Origin: Ananas comosus | Lineage: Eukaryota > Streptophyta > Magnoliopsida > Poales > Bromeliaceae | NCBI RefSeq assembly: GCF_001540865.1 | Contig: NC_033622.1 | Location: 16,786,060 to 16,850,059 of the forward strand | Direction: 5' to 3' | Length of the DNA: 64,000 nucleotides | Shown: positions 47,216 to 57,371 of the stretch, piece after piece | How positions within the stretch are numbered: position 1 is the stretch's first letter | How the letters are laid out: each line of letters begins with the position of its first letter | The notes under the pieces: model-generated | Told to the model about the DNA's origin: nothing | Databases searched by the model: none | Seen by the model: only the letters and a program-made list of their open reading frames with translations | Translations under genes and position numbers: made by a program

Positions 47216-47744
47216 ATTATACATACCAATAAAATTATTAAAAATTGTATTGGATCCGTTATTTAGTTTACGATTTATAATATTTCAATAATTTTTATAT
47301 TTTTTACAAAAATATTTCAATTACTATTAGCTAATTTAAATTGAAAATTTGATTTAAGTGAGTTAGCAGAATCATTATAAATATCTAGGTGGTAGGAATA
47401 CTAAATTGATATGATTTAATAGGGATTCTCTTTTCTATTTTTGATAGAAATTATTAATAGCCTATTAAGAATATATTTTTAATTATTTTTCAATTTAAGT
47501 GACTTAATAAATTAGTAGGAAACTTATCTTCAAATATAAAATAATATATATTATATTTTTGGAAAATTTGAACTAAACGGCCTCTCAATGTAGAGCCGTG
47601 TTTGACTCGCAAAGACTTATCGCGGCCAACCTAAAATTAATTTCAGATAAATATGTGTGGAGAATGGAGATCCCTTCAATTATATATATCTCATTTTAAT
47701 AGACCCCCAAAACTTTTCTGATTAGTACAGCTTCTTTAATACCG

Positions 47745-47897
47745 GTCTCTAGCGCTAGCGATAAAAAACTTAGTGGTTGATACCTGAGATTTCAAGTTCG
47801 AATTAGTTTAATTGTTCTATATTTTCAGCTACGTATGTTTATTTATAAAAAAAAATAAACGAAATGGATAGCACGCTATATTTCTCTTCAAAAAAAA
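47745..47897 (+). repeat. SINE-like element copy
   Basis: A nearly full copy: TAGTGGTTGATACCTGAGAT, the B-box-like AGTTCGAATTAG, the AATAAACGAAATGGATAGCA segment and an A-tail at 47889-47896. Confidence 0.6.
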
Positions 47898-48084
47898 GCA
47901 CTTTAACTACAAACTGCATTTTCATTGAAACTAGATCATAGTCACCAAAATCTAAAATTTGTTTTCTAAGAAGGCATTTAGAACAGCTAAATTAACAAAA
48001 TCTTTATTGAATTTAATAACTTATTATTTATTTTATACAAATAATTTATATTATGAGAAGAACAAGTCGAAGTGTATTTGAAAA

Positions 48085-48250
48085 GTCTAGTTTTGGTTTT
48101 TTGGGGAAAATATGGCAAGCTATTTGTTTCTTTCATTTTTAAGAAACGAACTCATCTTAAAAAAAGTTAAAAATGTAAACTAATTGTGCTTCTAACTTGA
48201 AATTTGTGTTACCAGCCATCTAAAACCTTAGCGAACTGCTACATTGATTA
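48085..48250 (-). repeat. SINE-like element copy, diverged (minus strand)
   Basis: Reverse-strand resemblance to the family: 'aagctatttgtttctttcat' and 'aatgtaaactaattgtgctt' correspond to reversed SINE segments. It is strongly diverged. Confidence 0.35.
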
Positions 48251-48633
48251 ATAAAGGTTAATAATAATGGTTAAGAGATTTATAGGATAGATTACTTAGA
48301 TTACCGGAGAGACGACAAAATTATTTTAAAATCTAGCAGTGGTACCACATCATCTATAATTTTAACTAATTAAATTTGCTCTTGCTCAGATTTATCCATT
48401 CAATCGTGTTTTTTTTATAAAAAAAATATTATATTTTGTTCTAAAAAAAAATTGGTTGGTTTGAGATACATGTGAGGTAATGCTATTGCTACAAAATAGA
48501 CCACCTAGTGACGCCGATAGTGACGACCATGATTGCGTAATGATCTTATATAAAAAATTTCATCTCGTACGTACGAAGCTATGGAAAAAAAAGAAAAAAA
48601 GAAAAAAAAAAGGGAATAGTTTATAGATTGGCC

Positions 48634-48645
48634 TATATATATATA
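48634..48645 (+). promoter_or_regulatory. TATA box of SABATH gene 1
   Basis: CCTATATATATATAGAGGGT, 67-78 bp upstream of the start codon. The surrounding words (GCCTATATA ... GGGTCATT) are conserved before SABATH gene 2. Confidence 0.6.
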
Positions 48646-48711
48646 GAGGGTCATTAGAAGAGAAAATTAAGCAGTAGCTCGGTCCTAATTAATTAACGTA
48701 GTACTACAACA

Positions 48712-51256
48712 ATGAAGTTGGAACAAGTGCTTTGCATGCTTGGAGGAACTGGAGACCACAGCTACGCTACCGTCTTCAACCTTGAGGTCTCTCTCAGAAG
48801 ATTATGAGTGCTTTTTTATGTTCTCAGATTTATTTATTTTTATTTTATTTATTTATATCGAAATTTTACTGAGTCGAAAATATGAGGAGAAATATTGAAT
48901 ACAATACTTTCATTGTAATATTGTACGTACTATACATATGCATGGAAGCTTATGTTTTTTTTTTAAAAAAATGTGTTTTCACAGAAAATATATATGAGTT
49001 GGATAATTAGGTTAAGGTTACATTAGAAACATTGGATCGGCGCATCTGCTTCACCATTCGCTGGATCATTTTTGAGCCCATATGTGTTTCAAAGTGAAAA
49101 CACCACTCTCTCTACACTTCACCTTGGAGCCTTTCATTTTTTTTTTTTAAAGAATTTTGTGCATGTATATATCTTTGTATCTCTTTAAATATATACCTTA
49201 TTCCTTTCCCGCCATGCACAACACATTCTGGTGCTGTATATATATTCAGGACAAAACCGTACCAGATGCTATATTTATAATGAAGCAATCAGTAGAGGAG
49301 CTCTACCACGACCTCCTCCCGGAGAACTACGTGGTCGTCGCCGACTTGGGCTGCTCCTCGGGGCCCAACGCATTCATGTACTTTGCGGCGATAATGGACG
49401 CTATCGGCGAGAGCTGCGACCGGTTGAGCCGCCGGGCCCCGGAGATCCAGCTGCTGTTGAACGACCTCCCGGGAAACGACTTCAACACCCTCTTCGGACT
49501 CTTCGCGTCGAGCAAGGAGAAGATGAAGGAGGAGAAGGGAGAGAAGTTTTTACCTTTTTACCCTGCAGGGGTCCCTGGATCGTTCTATGGGAGGTTGTTT
49601 CCTGCAAGGAGTGTTCACTTCATCTATTCATCTCTTTGTCTTCACTGGCTCTCTCAGGTTTGCCTCACCATACTTTTCAGAAAAATACTACCTATGCATC
49701 TATTTATAAGTGTAAATCTTGTAATATTCTTAATTCTAAAATTTATAAATACATATGTAAGAGATTTTGAATAAGTAGGGTGTAAGATGTATTGAATATA
49801 AAATAGAGTGAGGCTACTATGCTTCTGGAAGCACCGAGCCTTCCGTGCTTCCAGGTCGTTTTCGATGTTGCGACTTTCGAATCGTCGATCGACTCAGTTA
49901 AACTTGATCTAGAGTATTTGAAATACTTAGAAAATAAATTTTATGATTTTTCGATATCATTTGTCTAATGATCGAAGGGACTCAAAATCAATAATTTTAA
50001 CGGCCGTGGTGAGCCGTTTGCAAGTTTAACGGTGTAGAAATATCCAAATCACGTAAAATTTTGATAGAAAATTTTTTATACTATATAAAACAAGATCAAT
50101 ATCTTTGATCTAAAATTTTAATGTCATATTATTACGTTTTGTAAGATTTTTATTTTCAGCCGTTGAATTTGAGCCCCTTAGTTCACTAGGCAAATGATAT
50201 CGAAAAATTACAAAATTTATTTTCTAGGTACTTCAAATACTCTAGATCAAGTTTAACAGAGCCGATCGACGATTCAAAAGTCGCAACATCGAAAATGACC
50301 TGGAAGCACGGAAGGCTCCGTGCGTCTAGAAGTATAGTAATCTCACTCTATAAAATATATCTATAAACATCATTTTTTAATAACTTAAATTTTTTGAGTA
50401 CATCAGTTGTTTCATATATTTTACATGATAACAAAGTGGAAGGTCCTGAGTTTTAATTAAGCCCACATCAAAAAAATCAATATGATATTTTTTTTTCAAT
50501 TGTAGGTTCCTCAAGGACTTGAGACTAACGGAAATACTGCAGTGAACAAAGGAAATATCTACATCTCAAAGACAAGCCCTCCTCTCGTGTCTAAACTATA
50601 TACGGAGCAATTTCAGAGGGACTTCTATTCGTTCCTCAAGCTTCGATCAGAAGAAATATGCACCGGAGGACGAATGGTCTTAATGTTCTTCGGTCGGAGA
50701 ACTTGGGATCCTGCAGAAGAAGAAAATAACTATATTTCGACTTTGCTTTCGAAGGCTCTCAACGAAATGGTCTTAGAGGTAACTAACTACGTTTGTCACA
50801 GATTTGTTTCATTAATTCTCAATCCATTTAAACACAAACTTTTAGCTAAATAAATCATCTAAATTATCCTTTCAATTTCAGGGGATTCTAAAAGCCAGTG
50901 AAGTGGACTCATTCAATCTACCATATTACCAGCCTTGCATGGAAGAAGTGAAGATGGTCACGCGAGATGAAGGATCATTTGATGTCGCGCACGAGAGTGT
51001 TTTCGATTTGAATTGGGAAGTTCTTGGCAACTTAGATGATAAGTCCCTCACGGACAACAATGCAAGTGGAGAGTACATAGCAAAGATCATGAGATCAGTG
51101 TTAGAACCTCTGTTTGCATCTCACTTCGGCGAGGCCATAATCGACGAATTATTTTCGAGATTGACGGCAAAACTCACCAAGCACATTGAAACAGAAAAGG
51201 GGAAGTATGTTATTTTTGTAGTGTCTTTGAGGAGGATATATAGGGTGAATTCTTGA
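48712..51256 (+). CDS. SABATH-family carboxyl methyltransferase, copy 1
   Basis: Exons 48712-48786, 49250-49657, 50506-50778 and 50882-51256 join in phase, giving 376 residues, full length for the family. SABATH enzymes use S-adenosylmethionine to methylate carboxyls (salicylate, benzoate, jasmonate, indole-3-acetate) or purine nitrogens. SAM-site blocks: GGTGDHSYA (11-19), DLGCSSGPN (57-65), NDLPGNDFNTLF (96-107) and GSFYGRLFPARSVHFIYSS (135-153). The substrate region LHWLSQVP has His157-Trp158. Relative to Clarkia SAMT, Lys10 is Leu, Gln25 is Glu and Met150 is His157, so salicylate specificity is doubtful. The C-terminus KGKYVIFVVSLRR is family-typical. Intron 2 contains a 547-bp foldback element. 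It is paired with copy 2, 5 kb downstream on the same strand. Confidence 0.9.
49804..50350. mobile_element. Long-arm foldback element in intron 2 of SABATH copy 1
   Basis: The left arm, starting TAGAGTGAGGCTACTATGCT, and the right arm (reversed TAGAGTGAGATTACTATACT) are inverted copies of about 190 bp with high identity, joined by a short centre. Diagnostic words are CCTTCCGTGCTTCCAG and TCGATGTTGCGACTTT. There is no coding capacity. Related copies are at 53976 and 63668. Confidence 0.85.
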
Positions 51257-52049
51257 AATCTAGAACAAAACTTAGCGGCGGAGGTTCAAACGACAAAACC
51301 CAGTCGCAGTCCAAGCTTCACATGCATGCATGCATGCATGGCTAGTTTCGCTAATAAGGCTAGCACAATTTAATTTTGTGCGCAAGAACTTTCTTTTTAT
51401 GCATGTTTAAGAATATGTTATCACCTTAGTTTCTTTCTATAATTTCCGCGTGGTGGCGACGGAGTAATCTTGTTTAATTCCCTGTGTCACAAGTCTCTAT
51501 TTTTAAATCAATTGAGTAATTTTGTTTAATTCCCTTTACCAATAGTCAAGAATATTTAACAATATACTTACTATAATATATTAATTATCAAGATATGTGG
51601 CAGGCCCCTGTAAGGGTAACGGAGTTCCGCATAACAGCTAACAATTGATCGCCATTATATTTTTTTATTAAGGTGATATCAAAATCCGAATCACTCAATC
51701 GGAATGATATAGACAAATTTTAGATGATTACATATGAGCCTTCATAAAATTGTAAAAGAAGCCACTTCTCGTTCGTTCCTTACAATTTATTTTTTGTCAT
51801 TTCATTTCATACGCTTAAGAAAAATATCTAGACCATTTCATTAATGTAAATCAAAGCAAATCGACAACCGCGCTACTACGCTAAACAAATTCACTTTTAC
51901 GATATGCATCTCATTTATTTCATCCTACCTAACTCTATATTCGCCATTAATATTCGTCAGAACAAGATTCAAGCTTATGCGCTGGGAGTAAAACATGGCT
52001 TATTAATTTGATCTCATCTCTTCTACTTCCAGCAATATATTCTAGTAAG

Positions 52050-52150
52050 ACATTTTGGAAAAAATAGATAGCATGTTATCTGTTTTATTTGTTGTTTCAG
52101 AAATAAACTAAATAGCTAGAAATGAAAGCAAATTATTGAAGTTCTAACTA
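52050..52150 (-). repeat. SINE-like element, partial (minus strand)
   Basis: Reverse of the family 3' half: 'gatagcatgttat', 'ttcagaaataaac', 'agctagaaatga'. No clear tail duplication. Confidence 0.45.
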
Positions 52151-52529
52151 TAGCAGTTGAAGAGAATAACTTAACAAAAGTTAAGCGTAAGAATTATGTT
52201 TAACAGCTTAAGTTTCGGTCCAATAATATTTAGCTTCAGGGCCTCAGAGGTATTTTAAAAATAGGTGATCAAACCAAGTATGTGTGTATTTACGGGGGGG
52301 GTTTGATCGATCTTCAGATATTTAGGTTTTTATAGTAAGTTGTTTATTATGGCGTTTGGGCCATTGGGCCTATGGGCAATCCTCAAAAAATGTTTAAAAA
52401 AGATAAGCCTTAATTGCCTTTTCAGCAGAAGATTTCTTCTTTTTTTTTTTTTTTGGTAATTTGACAATAATCTCACCACCTTATATATAAAATTATTTTA
52501 TTATATAAATATACATTTATTATATCTAG

Positions 52530-52632
52530 TGCAAATGACTAAGATTTTAATAGTTGATATCTGAAATTTCAAGTTCGGTACCTAGTTCTAATTGTTTCAC
52601 GTTTCTAGTTAAGCTCATTTGTAAAAAAAATT
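52530..52632 (+). repeat. SINE-like element, partial
   Basis: 'gttgatatctgaaatttcaa', a B-box-like AGTTCGGTACC, and 'gtttctagttaagctcattt' ending in an A run at 52623. Confidence 0.5.
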
Positions 52633-52954
52633 TAGTTATAGCTACAAAACTGTATGTATTATTAATTATACTATATTTATAATTACCTTCAATTAAACAA
52701 ACGAATCTTAAGAGGATACGGTAAGAATGGATTTCAAAAGAAGTGCAAATTTTTCAAACTTATACGCACAACAAATTGGGCATTCATAAAGTTACATTTC
52801 TCCGATAAAATAACAAATTAAGCATTCATAAAGTTACACTTCCGAATAAACTAATATATCCTTTAAAAAAAAAAAAAGAGCAAAGTTGCCTTCAGATTTC
52901 GTTTTTGTTACGGAACTACGAAGTACATCACAAAAAGTCGTATAACCTTGCCGA

Positions 52955-53092
52955 CCATCCCTAAAACAAGTAGTAAGAAGTTTGGTGTTTGGTACTCGAG
53001 ATTTCAACTTCGAAGGTTAACTGTTTCGTATAAATTTATTTTTTTAAAAAATAAACGAAATAAATAATATACTATTATTCTCTTAAAAAAAA
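52955..53092 (+). repeat. SINE-like element copy
   Basis: Full-length type: GACCATCCCTAAAACAAGTA, TTTGGTACTCGAGATTTCAA, a B-box-like CTTCGAAGG, AAATAAACGAAATAAATAAT and an A-tail. Flanks TCGTATAACCTT and TCATGTAGCCTT could be a mutated target duplication. Confidence 0.6.
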
Positions 53093-53429
53093 TCATGTAG
53101 CCTTATGATGCTTAGTCTGTGGTTGGTTGCACCTAAAAAGTGTATGGGGACTTTTATTTTCAATTGAAAATTAGTTTTTTACGAGCTTGATTCCAGGTGC
53201 AATATGTTGACAAACAGTTTTACAGGTGGAATAAATTCCCGGTGGAGGGTTGGGGACGGTGGTTTGAATATATTTCCTTTTCCGCCAAAAATATGAATGT
53301 TTTGAAGACTATTTTCATTTTGCGGGAGATTACTTACACTTCAATAAACATAAACAATTTTATATAAAACATGCTTTTAGAAAGAAAGAAAAAAAAAAAT
53401 CCCTTTTGTCTATAATTTTATATATAACC

Positions 53430-53679
53430 AAACACTACCTACCTAACAAGATAGAGAGAAGCAATTAAAAAGGATTCATGAAGAGCGTGCTCAACGACTG
53501 AAATAGTAAAGAGACGTGCTCAAAAAGCCGTTTCAAAAGGGTTCCTAATTAAAGAAACACTACCTACCTAACAAGATAGAGAGAAGCAATTAAAAAGGAT
53601 TCAGGAAGAGCGTGCTCAACGACTGAAATAGTAAAGAGACGTGCTCAAAAAGCCGTTTCAAAAGGGTTCATAATTAAAG
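53430..53679. repeat. Recent 125-bp tandem duplication
   Basis: Copies 53430-53554 and 53555-53679 both begin AAACACTACCTACCTAACAA and end in AATTAAAG. They are almost identical, so the duplication is young or is an assembly artefact. Confidence 0.9.
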
Positions 53680-53701
53680 ACTATATATATATATATAGAG
53701 T

Positions 53702-53950
53702 TGGACTGGGCTACTATTAGTAGCAAAATTCTATTATTGCTATCAGTTTTTTAACCTTTGGATCAACTCTTTTCATTATTTCTAATCATTGGATTAAATA
53801 CTATAACCCAGTGGGGACCACTCAACCCTAGGGGGACCACTCAATTCTAACCGACTAATATCATCCTAACTCTACAATTTTTCATCCAAGGGTTAAAAAC
53901 TTGATAGCAAAAAGTGCGTTTTACTATTAATAGTATTCCAGCCTAATTCT
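53702..53950. mobile_element. Short MITE (TACTATTAATAGTA-type ends)
   Basis: Left GGACTGGGCTACTATTAGTA; right, reversed, AGGCTGGAATACTATTAATA. The interior has 'ggggaccactcaaccctagg' and 'ccaagggttaaaaacttgat', shared with the copies at 44421 and 62815. Confidence 0.7.
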
Positions 53951-53975
53951 ATATATATATATATATATATATATA

Positions 53976-54370
53976 GTGAGGCTACTATACTATCGGAAGC
54001 ACGGAGCCTTCCGTGCTTGTACCTCGTTTTCGATGTTGGGACTTTCGAATCGTCGATCGGCTCCGTTAAACTTGATCTAGAGTATTTGGAGCACATAGAA
54101 AATAAATTTTATTATTTTTCGATATCATTTGCCTAGTGATCGAATGAGCTCAAAATCAACAAATTTCAATGGCCGTAGTGAGCCGTTTGTAAGTTTAACG
54201 GTGTAAAAATATCCAAATCACGTGAAATTTTGATAGAAAATCCTTTATACTATATAAAACAAGATCAATATCTTTGATTTAAAATTTTAATGTCATATTA
54301 TTACATNTCGCAACATCGAAAACGAGGTGGAAGCACGGAAGGCTCCATGCTTCCGATAACATAGTAGCCA

Positions 54371-54374
<4 letters not shown>
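53976..54374. mobile_element. Foldback element copy with N and missing right half
   Basis: The left arm GTGAGGCTACTATACTATCG matches the family at 49804 through TGTCATATTATTACAT. An N (54307) follows, and then only the outer 65 bp of the right arm (TCGCAACATCGAAAACGAGG onward). About 190 bp present in the 49804 copy are absent. A (TA)n run flanks the left end and a (CT)n run the right. Confidence 0.8.
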
Positions 54375-54459
<85 letters not shown>

Positions 54460-54710
54460 GTAGGGTTACGGTACTATTAGAAGAACAATAGTCATTATAT
54501 TCCTAAGTTCGTAACTATTCATTAATTTTGATAAGTGATTTGGATTAATATTTCATTTTTCTCATTTCTCTCTCAAGTTTTATTTTTTTTTAATTTTTGT
54601 TTTCAATTTCTCTTATCTCGCTCATTCTAACCATTAATCAAAATTAATGAATGATTATGAACTTAAAAAGCATAAGAAATTTTGCGCTTCTAATAGTACA
54701 GTAACACTAC
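54460..54710. mobile_element. Short MITE, second family
   Basis: Left GTAGGGTTACGGTACTATTA; right, reversed, GTAGTGTTACTGTACTATTA. The interior contains a palindromic 'attaattttgat ... atcaaaattaat'. It lies between (TA)n on the left (54416-54454) and (CT)n on the right. Confidence 0.7.
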
Positions 54711-54739
54711 TCTCTCTCTCTCTCTCTGTATAAATAGAG

Positions 54740-55080
54740 GGAGGATTAGGCTAGAATACTATTAATAGTAGCCCTACTTTAACGATGTAAAATTTGATCG
54801 TACTAAATGTTTGATGCTATTAATAACATGATAGCCGAACTATTACATAATATGAGTCTCCATAGTGGAATGGTAGCATGGTAGCCGAACTATTACAAAT
54901 TTTATCGCATTAAATGGTTGGTGCCATTAATAGCCGAACTATTACATAATGTGAGTCTCCAGAGTGGAATTTTTGTACTCAGCGGACATCATTCTAGATA
55001 TGCATGCAAAGTAATGTGAATCTCCAGAATGGAATTTTTGTACTCAGCAGACATCATTCTAGATGTGCAAAGTAAAAGAG
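54740..55080. repeat. Local direct repeats upstream of SABATH copy 2
   Basis: The phrases GCCGAACTATTACA, GAGTCTCCA(T/G)AGTGGAAT and TTTTTGTACTCAGC(G/A)GACAT each recur two or three times, showing stepwise local duplications. MITE-like termini (AGAATACTATTAATAGTA) are mixed in. Confidence 0.7.
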
Positions 55081-55320
55081 AGATAATATTATTATTAATT
55101 TCAGGAAACACCCTCAGTTAATTATAACTCTTTTTAAAATGGATCCTTCAAATTTTCTTCTGGAATTTATAAACTTTAGATATTAATGTTAATTAAAGTT
55201 AATTAAATTCTCTACAAGGTACTTATGTTAACTATTAACAAAAATACACAATCCTGCCAGCTGAAAAGTATTTAGGAAAACGTTAAATTACAAAATTTTT
55301 ATAAAACTTCATAAATTCTT

Positions 55321-55916
55321 GGCTAAATTATAGAAAACCACCATGTTAATTATATCTGTTTTTTCACTTTTCCTCTCTGATTTTTAAAAATCTATATTTT
55401 ACCCCTTCAAAAATTAAAAAATGTTTATTTTGGCCCCCGTACGTGATTATTGTTCCGTCAGGATTTCGTTTATATTTTATATATCCAAAATATCCTGAGA
55501 TTTTTTTTCCCAGTCGTGCTGCCTTTCTCCTCGCTGACGTCCTCGGCCACGCCGCCTTGCTCCTCGCCTCCCTCCATGGCAAGCTCAAGTCCTCCACCCA
55601 CACCCACGCCCTCGCGCTCCTTCGCCGTCTCGCCCTCGCCCACCCCGACCTCCTCCCCACTATCGCCGAATAGAGGAGTGGGGAGGGTGCAAGAGGAGTA
55701 GGGGGAGCAGGTGGAACAAGCTGAGTTAGAACCGGAATCGAGAGAGGCACGGAGGACGGAGGAGGAGGGGTTGTGGATGAAGAAGGGTTGGGGATGAGAC
55801 AAAGAGAAAGGAGGATATTTCTTATTTTTTAAGAAAGTAAAATATAAATTTTTAGAAATCGAAAAAGAAAAGTAAACAAAAGGAATGTTGAGGGAAAAAT
55901 TTTCACTAATTTAGTC
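55321..55916. mobile_element. Mutator-like TIR element with GC-rich cargo, copy A
   Basis: Terminal inverted repeats of about 100 bp: the left starts GGCTAAATTATAGAAAAC; the right, reversed, GACTAAATTAGTGAAAAT. Both continue into TTTTTAAAAATCTATATTTT-like words. Candidate 9-bp flanks are TAAATTCTT and TAATTTTTT (7 of 9). Inside the AT-rich arms is a GC-rich block (about 55515-55690) with a protein-like frame LLADVLGHAALLLASLHGKL ... HALALLRRLALAHPDLLPTI that looks like a piece of a host gene I cannot name. This is the organisation of a Pack-MULE. Confidence 0.6.
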
Positions 55917-56242
55917 TAATTTTTTTTTTAATGTAATTTATAATTAGAAAAAAGTGAAAAGAATGCCTGCGAACTTATTTTTTAAAATTCGCAGTAGTTA
56001 GGGGGGTCCCACAACATTAAGGCGGTAGTTTGGAGAGAAGAAGATCCTCCAAGGCATGCATGAGGGGGGTCGGATCACGTACGTGTATGAAGACGCAATA
56101 AACTTGGCATCATATGCGACAACGGTGGACAACGGTAGCCACCACTGGACGATAATATAATCTAATATAAAAAAAATTAGTTTCCTACGAAGTTATGGGT
56201 CAAGAAAAAAAAAAAAAAATGTAACAGTCAATTAATTTAGCC

Positions 56243-56250
56243 TATATAAA
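56243..56250 (+). promoter_or_regulatory. TATA box of SABATH gene 2
   Basis: TATATAAA in GCCTATATAAAGGGTCATTT, 75 bp upstream of the start codon. It aligns with the TATA region of copy 1, so the duplication includes the proximal promoter. Confidence 0.65.
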
Positions 56251-56317
56251 GGGTCATTTGGGGTATAGAAAATGCAGGGAAGCAACCAGTAAGTAATAAG
56301 TATAAGCTCGCTTCGCA

Positions 56318-57310
56318 ATGAAGGTGGAAGAAGTGCTTTGCATGCTTGGAGGAACCGGAGATGACAGTTATGCTACAGTCTCCAAGCTTGAGGTCGCTCT
56401 CTCTCTCTCATATATATGGTTGAAAATTAACATGGCTAGAAAAAGAATTGTTAAATCATATGATAAATATCAGAAAAGAAGATCGTCATCGAGTTCATTT
56501 TAGCTCTTAATTTGTAGTTCAAACTACTTTTCCTCCATTTTATATCAAAATTTCATGCGTATTTCTTATGATCAAAATTAGTCAAAAATGATAGGGGAAA
56601 TATTAGACAAAATATATTCTACGTTAAACTTTTTTTCCTAAAATTTAAAAAAAGTTTTATCACAAATATGAGCATACGGGAGCTTACTTTTAAGGTAACT
56701 TATCCATGTATAAATCTATCTTTGTAATATCCCTTTGCATTCCTTATCTCTTCACTGAAATGGCACGTTAACTGTTTCGCCATATTAATTTGCAGGACCA
56801 AACCGTAGCAAATGTTATATTAATAATGAAACGATCAGTAGAGGACCTGTACCACGATTTCCTCCCGGAGAATTACATGGTCGTCGCCGACTTGGGCTGC
56901 TCGTCAGGGCCGAACACGTTCATGTATTTCTCTCAGATCATGGACGCCATAAGAGAGAGCTGCGACCGCCTGAGCCATCGCCCGCCGGAGCTCCACCTCC
57001 TCTTGAACGACCTCCCGGGAAACGACTTCAACACCCTCTTCGGACTCTTCACGTCGAGCGTGGAGAAGATGAAGGAGGAGAAGGGAGAGAAGTTTTTGCC
57101 TTTTTACCCCGCAGGGGTCCCTGGATCGTTCTATGGGAGGTTGTTTCCTACAAGGAGCGTTCACTTCATGTATTCATGCCTTAGCCTTCACTGGCTCTCC
57201 CAGGTTTGCCTCACTATATATACACACTACTTTTAGGTTATTGTGCGTAAATTTGCTTTTAGTTTTCTAGTGGCTGTGGTTATATAGGAGGTGAAAAGGA
57301 TCGGTCGGTT

Positions 57311-57371
<61 letters not shown>

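Larger units (their letters stand above)
45577..48633. other. Transposon-rich upstream DNA of the first SABATH gene
   Basis: AT-rich and without genes. It includes the partial MITE at 45771, a 42-bp tandem repeat at 46963 and three SINE-like copies. A segment at 48490-48590 is similar to the sequence just upstream of the second SABATH gene (about 56100-56200), marking the extent of that duplication. Confidence 0.45.
51257..53429. other. Intergenic DNA between the SABATH copies, part 1
   Basis: No gene seen. A (CATG)n-like run lies at 51321-51339, followed by AT-rich DNA with SINE-like copies at about 52050 (-), 52530 (+) and 52955 (+). Confidence 0.5.
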
